Position numbers and translations under genes: made by a program. The notes beneath the pieces are model-generated. The model was not told where the DNA came from. It ran no database searches and saw only the letters and a list, made by a program, of their open reading frames with translations. Shown here piece by piece: positions 56,855 through 64,000 of a stretch of DNA of 64,000 nucleotides. Source of the stretch: Lycorma delicatula (lineage: Eukaryota; Arthropoda; Insecta; Hemiptera; Fulgoridae); contig NC_134455.1 in assembly GCF_047948215.1 (NCBI RefSeq), forward strand, positions 345,054,997 through 345,118,996, read 5' to 3'. Within the stretch, counting starts at the first letter, position 1, and each line of letters starts with the position of its first letter.

Positions 56855-58340
56855 GAATAAACTGTATTCTCCTAGAAGAATAAATTGTATTATTGAGAAT
56901 AAATTTTTTCCTAACAAAAACATATCAGATATGCTTTCGTTAAAAAAAAGACCAAAAGATATTTAATAGATGATTCCAAATTTTGAAAATGTACGCACGA
57001 ATAGTTTGAGGAAGATTAATTACAGAAAGTGAAAAATTAATAAGTAAGGGTTAACGACAACAGAAGCTTAATCAAAATAATTCAGAATAGAACGCTAACT
57101 GCCTAGGATATTTAATGAGAGAATTGATTTAAAAAGTGCTAAAAGAATAAAAATAAAATCAAGAAAGGGTGGTAAGAGGATAAATTTTAAACTATGTAAA
57201 AGGAAATTCATCTATTAGTATCTGAAACGTTTAGCTGGAAATTAAGGAAAATCTAGGAGGAATGGTGCTGCGCTAAGGGGATACAAAGCCAAGACACTAC
57301 TTTTGTTAGTGGAACAGCTATCAAAGCAAAAACTGACCTTATCAGGAAAACTATAACTGTCAAAGTTTAGAAACATAATTGAACGGTAATTCAATCTGCG
57401 GTATCTGGAATAGTAATGGCACTGCTCTTAGTAAGATGGAACAGATAATAGTGCACCGCCATAGGACGTCACAAGCAGCAAGAAGCCAGTCCACCGGTAC
57501 AACAATCTATCCCAAACCTGAGCATTCTAAATCTTGACAAGTAATAACTCTAACGTATAACAGTTTCATAATTCTTTCGACCCTCTAAGGGTACAAAATG
57601 TTTACGAAAGTTACACTAGTCCATTATCTAAATAAACAAACGGATCTTTCATTTTCTAAAAATATAAAAAAATAATATATTTCATGAAATTTTACAAAAT
57701 TCTAGAACTCTGACAAATTCAACTATAAATTATATAATTTAAAAGATGCAGAATTAATCCTAAGATTAAAGAAGATATGTGCTTCACTGAAAGTTAAGCC
57801 CACGTTTAAGATATAATATAATAATTATACCTGCTTGGTGGCTTTATGCCCAAATAATATCTAATTATAGCGAATAAAGTCGATAGATATAATAAAGCAG
57901 CTACCTGTTATAGAAAACGTTGATTCCAAACAGATTTCCACATACAATCAAGGTCGTGTATATTAGGTCGCGGTACCAGGTTTTCATATGACACTTAAAT
58001 TGAAATCAATTATTAAAATTTGTATGTTTATTACTTACGAATTTAACTAAATTTCCATTTATACGTAAACCCACCTCTTAATAAATATTGTCAGTATTCA
58101 TAAAAATATGACATCGAGTTAAACCTATAAAAAAAGCACAATGGATTTTACTGAATAACCAAACAGAACATATTATAAACTAAGAGAAAACTTGCGATGA
58201 TTTTGTAACAAGAAATTTTAATGAATTAACTCAAAAGCAATAATGTCTACAAATTAAGTTATTTTTTTATTTTTAAATGACCTCGACTATTAAAAAGCAT
58301 ATTGACATAATATTAATACTTTTGAAAAACCAAAAAAGCA
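56855..58340. other. No gene supported
   Basis: Mostly A+T-rich. The part at 57,230-57,530 is less biased and looks like old transposon or transcript sequence, but every frame is broken and nothing was recognised. Confidence 0.4.
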
Positions 58341-58344
58341 AACA

Positions 58345-58955
58345 TATTTATTGCACGCCTATTAAATTTTACACACACTTTATTTTTATGAAAAGTACAT
58401 AAAATTTTTATTTCATTAATAACTTCTGAAATTTTTTAATATTTTTTCTTTTTTATTATTATTATTATTATTAATTATTAATAAATCAATATATTTGAAA
58501 TAAAAAAAAGGTTAAGAAAAAAAGAAATGAAGTCTGATTTGAACCGATATGCCTTCCCCTTGTAAGATCCAAATATTTCATTAATTCAATTTTTATTGGG
58601 CTATTACTCTGGAACCGATCAAAATAAGTACCAATTAATATCTTTAACAAGCTCTCAATTACGACTTATTACTACAGGTCAGAAAAAGTCCAAAATCCAA
58701 TTTTTTTTGAATTTGGGCTTTTTTGGTTCAGTCGATTGCACTCAAAAGGGGAGGTGCACAACTAGATATTACAACAGTCCTAAATCAAAATTTTTTAACA
58801 TCCTACAGCTAATCGGTTTTCAGTTATGCGAGATACGAACGTACATACGTTCGTCACGCCGAGACTAGTCAAAATGGATTCAGGAATGATCAAAATGGCT
58901 ATTTCGTTGACATTTTTCGCGATCATAATTCCTTTACTTCTTACAAGAATGTAAA
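58345..58955 (-). repeat. Family D repeat, copy d
   Basis: In plus-strand terms: ACGCCTATTAAATTTTACAC at the left (3') edge, TTCATTAATAACTTCTGAAA, TTGAACCGATATGCCTTCCC (the B-box-like site, mutated), TTCAGTCGATTGCACTCAAA, CGTCACGCCGAGACTAGTCA and a degraded terminal palindrome near 58,930-58,950. Confidence 0.72.
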
Positions 58956-59245
58956 AATTGAGCAAATTAGAGGACAGTTTTATCAAACTATTTAAAAATT
59001 TATAATAATTTAATAACTTTATGTAAAATTCCTGCAATTTAATAGTAAAAAAAAATAATTAACCGATATTTAAAAACAACAAATTTCAACTATACATAAG
59101 CCAAATGTAGTATTAGCAATTTCAAAGGGTCGAACGAAGTAGGATGGCCAGTTAATTCTTTATTTACTAGATTAAGCTTAATCGATGTTACGAACATCCT
59201 TTTTTATTCGTAATACAGGATTTCAATATATATATATATATATTT

Positions 59246-59395
59246 TTTTGCTTGATATAACCACGTAAGATTGAAGTGCTAGTGCGTGGAATATTGAAAT
59301 GTAAAGCGTATGAAAAATGCCATGACTAACCGGGATTCGAACCCACGACCTCCGGATGAAAGGCCGAGACGCTACCACTCGCGCCAAAGAGGCCT
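59246..59395 (-). repeat. SINE2 copy (best preserved)
   Basis: On the minus strand: GGCGCGAGTGGTAGCGTCTC (A-box), GGCCTTTCATCCGGAGGTCG, TGGGTTCGAATCCCGGTTAG (perfect B-box), GGCATTTTTCATACGCTTTA, CATTTCAATATTCCACGCAC and an A-tail next to a TA run. It serves as the reference for the family. The tRNA-like arms do not all pair, so it is not a tRNA gene. Confidence 0.8.
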
Positions 59396-59924
59396 GCTTT
59401 ATTAATTCATTTATACAATTACACATACAACAAAGGATAAATTATATAAATGTATATTTGTAAAACTATTAAAAAAAAAAAACCATAAACAAATTATGTA
59501 AATTTACAATAAACAGTAAATCAATCGTATTACATAAATGTTAGCTAACAATTATCTCGGTGATCGTTTTATATAAACACGAACGAGCAAAATTATTAAA
59601 ACATTAAAGTAATTAAAACGTAAAGCCATTCATTCAAAGCGAAAAAACTTCTTCCTACGCTTGTCAGAACGAGGAAAAAACATACTAATGTATTTCCGTA
59701 CATGAAATAATAATAATTACAATTTACTACTAGATAAGATCTTTTCAAGGCACAATACACGTACGTCCTTGTAGTGTAATAATACAGAGACTTCACCACT
59801 CTGCTGACTCACCTAGTATTACTACAAAATATAATAGTAAACTTCTGACAAAATAAAAATACTGAGTTATTTCTATCAAATCACAAGAAAATATCAAACA
59901 ATTAACGAACGTTTTTATTATTAT

Positions 59925-60535
59925 TACTTTCTTGTACGAAGTACAAGGTTTTCATATTTCAGAAATATCCATTTTGACCATCCTGAATCCGTTTTCACCA
60001 GTTCGGCGTGACATCTGTACGTACGTATATGCGTATATATCTTGCATAACTCAAAATTGATGAGCCGCAGAATGTTAAAATTTTGGATTTAAGACTGTTG
60101 GGAGGTGAACAACTAGATGTTACAACATCTTTTGATTGCAATCGACTGGACCAAAAGCGTCCAAAAAAAAAGCCCAAAATCCAAAACATTTGGATTTTGC
60201 GCTTTTTCTTAACTGCAGTAATAAGCCCTCATTGAAAACTTTTCAACGATATATCATAGCTGGTACTTATTTTCATCGGTTTCAGAGTTATAGCCAAATA
60301 AAATTTTAATTAATGAAATACTTGGATCTAACAATAGGGAAGGCACATCGGTTTGAATACGATTTCATATACATTTTTTTTTTAATTTACATATATTGAT
60401 TTATTAATAATTATTAACCTATGGTTGTAAAAAATATTACAATAAGTAATAATTCAATAATAAAAAAAATATATAAATAAAGAATATAAGTAATTTAATA
60501 GGCGTACAAGGAAGTAATGTGGTGTCCACGTCATT
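59925..60535 (+). repeat. Family D repeat, copy e (both ends present)
   Basis: The 5' end has a stem CTTGTAC/GTACAAG (59,931-59,947). Then come ATATCCATTTTGACCATCCT, CGGCGTGACATCTGTACGTA, CTTTTGATTGCAATCGACTG and AATTAATGAAATACTTGGAT, with the 3' end GGCGTACAAGGAAGTAATGT and GGTGTCCAC. Both termini are recognisable, giving a length of about 610 bp. Confidence 0.75.
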
Positions 60536-60889
60536 TTTTTTTTAATTAGCTCGTATAATAAATAGCTGCACAATTATTCTGGGTTTTTCCAGTTCTTAAA
60601 AACGTTTTATAACATATATATATAAAGTATATACATACATAAACTACAGACTTCTTAATAAAATAATGCTCATACATATTGTCTTTTGTAATCAAAATGA
60701 ACCGCACCAGAAACGTTGTTTACAAAAGTTAAGAAATGTTTATTAAATAATAAAAAAGAAATGTTGTTATAAATAAATAACAATAAAAATAAGGAAGGAA
60801 ATTGTTAAGAAAAATTTTAAGGACGTAAATGTAAAAAAATCATACGAAGAAATTGACCAGAAATTATAAAAAGGGATTTTTCTCGTAAA

Positions 60890-61310
60890 AGAAGGCTTTT
60901 AAATGGAAAACAACGGATTAACAAAAAGAATCTTTAATTATCTCTTTAAATTAAAAACTAAATTAACTGGTTTTAAAAAAATTCAAATAGATCTAAATGA
61001 ATTAAATAATAAAGAAGAAGAAATTTTGCACCGAAATATGTTCAAAAATAAAATAAAAAATTCCAATAGTATTCAGGGAAAAAAAAACAGGAAAGCGGGA
61101 AGAAAATTTCCCCTCCTCAAAAAAAAAGAAACGAAATTAACCAAAGAATGAGGCAGTACTGGCATTAAAGGAAAAAAGTAAATTTGTTCTTAATGTGATC
61201 CACAGACGATCCAAACGGGAGACAAAAGATCAATAGAAAAGGATTAGAGAAAATATGGTTAAAAATCGCGAACTGCCCTTAGTATATACGATTACAAAGT
61301 TAAAAAAAAA
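60890..61310 (+). pseudogene. RTE-like retrotransposon C-terminal tail
   Basis: The 82-residue frame at 60,903-61,151 reads NGLTKRIFNYLFKLKTKLTG, then FKKIQIDLNELNNKEEEILH and a KNKI...GKKNRKAGRKF tail. This is the lysine-rich C-terminal pattern of RTE-type polymerases (RLTKRIF..., a W/GFKEIQ.DL.EL segment, R..F+.KI). A shifted frame continues with an MRQYW-like end near 61,150. The same family is represented at 34,370-36,110. The reverse transcriptase itself is missing. Confidence 0.6.
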
Positions 61311-61314
61311 AATG

Positions 61315-61670
61315 TTAACCTTCAACACTTAAACGTTCCTATGACTATTAGAAAATGTATATCCTAAGGAACACAAAAAATTGCTACTTATAGACCGATT
61401 TATAAAGACAATAACAATATTTAACGATACTTAAATAAAACAAAAGAACAAATTTAGAGACTGATTGAAACTAAAGTAAAAGAGAATTTGGCTCATCATC
61501 ATCATAAAATACCAAGAGAAATCGTTTATAATCCACGATAACCAGGATATTGGTTACAAAATACTTTATTAAGTAGGAGAATTTTAATTAAAAACGTTAT
61601 ATAAATAACAAGGGATTTTTTTTAGCCTGATGAACTGATTCCACACATAAGCATGAAAAGCTTGTATTGG
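61315..61670. other. A+T-rich DNA, no gene supported
   Basis: Short frames only; a CATCATCATCATC run at about 61,496-61,506. Confidence 0.4.
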
Positions 61671-61674
61671 ATTG

Positions 61675-62918
61675 TACCGGGTGGCACACGAAATGCTCAA
61701 ACATTTGTTTTGCTAATAATTGTTTTATGTTGGCAGAAGTGACAGCAGTTCATGAATATTAGTTTCTTCTCTTTCAGAGTGCGCTGTTTGTGTTCGTTCC
61801 AAGATGTCTGCCAAAAGAAGACTTACTGTTGAACTGGGCGTAAAGATTACATTGTTTTTTAATGAAACGAAAGGTGTGGTGCTTACACAAAGACGGTTTC
61901 GTACATATTTTCAAACTTGGTGGTCGCCCTCTTTACGAAAAATTTAATAATAATGATTCAGTATTTGAGAGTAAGCGCGAACGATGTTCGTTCGGGCAAA
62001 GCTATCAGAACAGCTTTGCTGAGAGCTCGGGCAAATCAACAAAAAAAAAAACAGCAGCAGAACTTGCGATTTTGAGGCGATTTATGCAGCGAATTTTAAA
62101 AACTGATTTTCATTTTTATTTGTATAAAATAACAATGTTGACTAAATTAACGGTTGGCAAATATCACAGAATGATATTCGCTGAATAGGCTGTAAACCAC
62201 TGTGAACAGTGTTTGGTTTTCAGATGAAGCACATTTTCACATAGACAAGATTGCTAATAAAAAAAATGTGCGTTTTGGGCTTCCGAAAATCCATTTGACA
62301 CGTGATTCATAAAAGGATGCATCTTGCTCCAAGAATTACGGTACGGGCCGCTACCTCAAGCCATGGGGTAATAGGGGCATTCTTTATTTTAACACATTGA
62401 ACAGTTGACGTTATCCAAACATGCTACATAACACTTTTGTCCCTCAGCTTCTTGCAAATGGGTTTCAATTAGAAAATGAATGGTTCAAGCAGGATGGAGC
62501 CAGACCACACAGACACAGCTTATATTGTTTTGACTTTCCTCATGAAACTTTTAACGCAAATGTCATTTCAAACTGATTTCCTAATCGTTTTGCGTGTGCA
62601 CAGAACTGACCTCCGAACAATCCTAATTTGAATCCGTGTGATTTTTTCTTCCAAGGATTTCCAAAAGAAAATATTTTCCCTAAGCATTCTGGAACAGTGA
62701 AGGAACTGCGAGTTCTGATCATATAACTGATCAATAACATAGGAATTTGTGTTGAAGATGTTGCTAAACGTGATGGTAATCATACTGAACATGTGATAAG
62801 CAGAATATAATCTCCAGGTATATAGTTAACACGGTTGTGTTTTATTTTTCTGTACTGTGATTCAAATAAATATTTTTTAACAAAACCAAATGTTGGATCT
62901 TTCGTGCGCCCCTCTGTA
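61675..62918 (+). mobile_element. Tc1/mariner-superfamily element E with both terminal repeats
   Basis: The left end (TA then CCGGGTGGCACACGAAATGC) and the right end (reverse complement TA then CAGAGGGGCGCACGAAAG) pair over roughly 40 bp and include the shared CATTTG..TTTTG block. TA lies at both outer edges (61,675-61,676 and 62,917-62,918), the target duplication of this superfamily. Length is 1.24 kb, normal for a complete element, so decay is by point mutations and small indels rather than truncation. Confidence 0.82.
61804..62812 (+). pseudogene. Tc1/mariner-superfamily transposase pseudogene E
   Basis: Begins MSAKRRLTVELGVKITLFF, then in the next frame VVLTQRRFRTYFQTWW (DUF4817-type helix-turn-helix). 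The second domain is in the frame 61,862-62,188: KSTKKKTAAELAILRRFMQR, ILKTDFHFYLYKITMLTKLT. After a stop come FSDEAHFHID (first Asp), ENPFDT, FKQDGARPH (second Asp, 62,493-62,495), an NPCDFFLQG site (third Asp, 62,640-62,642), and a VEDVAKRDGNH-like end. The second and third Asp codons are 147 bases apart (48 intervening residues), longer than the 41 seen in relic A. Several stops and frameshifts break it. Confidence 0.8.
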
Positions 62919-62933
62919 GAAATGGACTTTTGC

Positions 62934-62985
62934 AGCGTATGAAAAATGTTGCCGGGATTCTAACCACTCCGCAACGGATTAAATA
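62934..62985 (-). repeat. SINE2 copy (fragment)
   Basis: Plus-strand GCAGCGTATGAAAAATGTTG, CCGGGATTCTAACCACTCCG and CAACGGATT correspond to the reverse of the SINE2 body and B-box with the central part deleted. It abuts the end of element E. Confidence 0.5.
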
Positions 62986-62989
62986 TTTG

Positions 62990-64000
62990 GAAAACTTACG
63001 TTAATGATAGTTTTGCAGAAACTTAAGGAAAGAAAATTATATGACCATTAAAGTGTTATGCCCATTCGAAAAATTTTGTTCTTGCGATAGGATAACTGTT
63101 TTGCTGTTTAATATTCATAAAGTCTTATCTTCTTTGAGATAAGTTTTATCTCCCGACCTATAAAAAAAAAAGGCTTGTACAAAACTACGGTAGGCAGCCT
63201 AGCCTTGGTGGAAAATGTACACGGTTTAGATATTTTTAAACTAAATGTATGCTTTCTAATGGAACTCTCTGGAACGACCAGAAATATTTTTTTCCTCCCA
63301 CTTAAAATTTCGTCTAAAATTACATGTAAGATAATATTTATTCGTAACGTCATTTCTTTATTTGGTTTATTTATTTTGAAAATAATATCTACTGACGATG
63401 ATTATGTAATAACAGAAATAGGATCATCTAAGTAGTTTGGATTTTTTTTAAATATGAATATCTCTGAAAAATTTTAAAAAAAAATTGGAAAAACAACAAA
63501 ATTACCAATATGAAATTATCAATTTTTATTTAAAAAAATATGTTTTAAGACAAAAAAAAACTATTAAAAACAGTGAAAAAATCCTGCTCAATTAATTTTT
63601 TTAAGAAATATAATTTTCACAATTTTTTCACAAAAATACATATATCATAAATTAAATGAGAAACTATAAAGGATACAATCTTCTTTAAATATTTAAATAC
63701 ATATTTTCTCTTAATAAAAAAAATATATATTATTATTATTTTATTACCGTAATTTTATAAAATAATGAGTAGACCCTAAACACAAGCATCAAGTCTCACT
63801 CTCCTCTGTGACTTCCTGCATAAGCAAAAATGAAAAATATACAAATACAAACTCAACACTCAACATAACCTCAAATTGATGTTATGTAGACTGTTGTCGA
63901 CCTTAAATTGAGCGTAACTGATGAACGACTCGACCAATATTCATAAAATTTTCACATGCACAACTTCAGATTACAATTACAGCATATCTAAATTTCAATG
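62990..64000. other. A+T-rich DNA, no gene supported
   Basis: Two overlapping frames on opposite strands (63,108-63,353 and 63,175-63,435) are open by chance and lack motifs. Near 63,864-63,890 there is a small stem ACATAAC/GTTATGT. Confidence 0.45.

Noticed and set aside
1..64000. CRISPR arrays, operons, rRNA genes and intact tRNA genes
   Set aside because: No regularly spaced repeats, ribosome-binding sites, rRNA-like blocks or pairing tRNA cloverleaves were seen; the window is eukaryotic.

Overview
This window looks like intergenic or intronic DNA from an arthropod, most likely an insect and perhaps a hemipteran (the order is a guess). Base composition is strongly A+T-rich, many short tandem repeats are present, and no bacterial-style gene layout exists. 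I could not identify one complete host gene. Almost everything recognisable is a transposable element or its debris. The only candidate host-type coding piece is a single exon-like segment at 50,792-50,982.

Layout. 0-10 kb: a tRNA-headed SINE fragment; a deleted hAT element (2,258-3,850) with a second SINE inserted in its right end, both with clear target-site duplications; a hairpin repeat beside it; a palindrome-headed repeat (family E); a 190-bp foldback; and a decayed non-LTR reverse transcriptase whose 3' end is tandemly duplicated. 10-24 kb: dispersed repeats D, F and C, a possible piggyBac scrap, a foldback, the 3' end of an R1-like retrotransposon, a mariner (DD34D) copy, and two more SINEs with target-site duplications. 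24-30 kb: mostly featureless A+T-rich DNA. 30-38 kb: a deleted Tc1/mariner-superfamily copy, two copies of a GC-rich repeat (family B) and a heavily mutated RTE-like retrotransposon. 39.8-43.4 kb: a dense nest of families E, G and D, a SINE, and a foldback with about 175-bp inverted arms. 45-50 kb: a SINE, a 40-bp cruciform sequence, a second C repeat, a 43-bp palindrome and a small CpG-rich patch. 50-57 kb: the exon-like segment, three more Tc1/mariner-superfamily copies and a Jockey-like RNase H scrap. 58-64 kb: two D repeats, an RTE C-terminal tail and one Tc1/mariner-superfamily copy with recognisable terminal repeats and TA duplications.

The sequences do not form a pathway; they record successive insertions. 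Two tRNA-derived SINE families (here SINE1 and SINE2) and family D are the most repeated units. Five relics belong to one Tc1/mariner-superfamily group, whose second-to-third aspartate spacing in the best-preserved case is about 41 residues. All transposase and reverse transcriptase reading frames carry stops or frameshifts, so none looks able to move on its own. Family letters are my own labels. Identities come from reading motifs by eye, with no database search.
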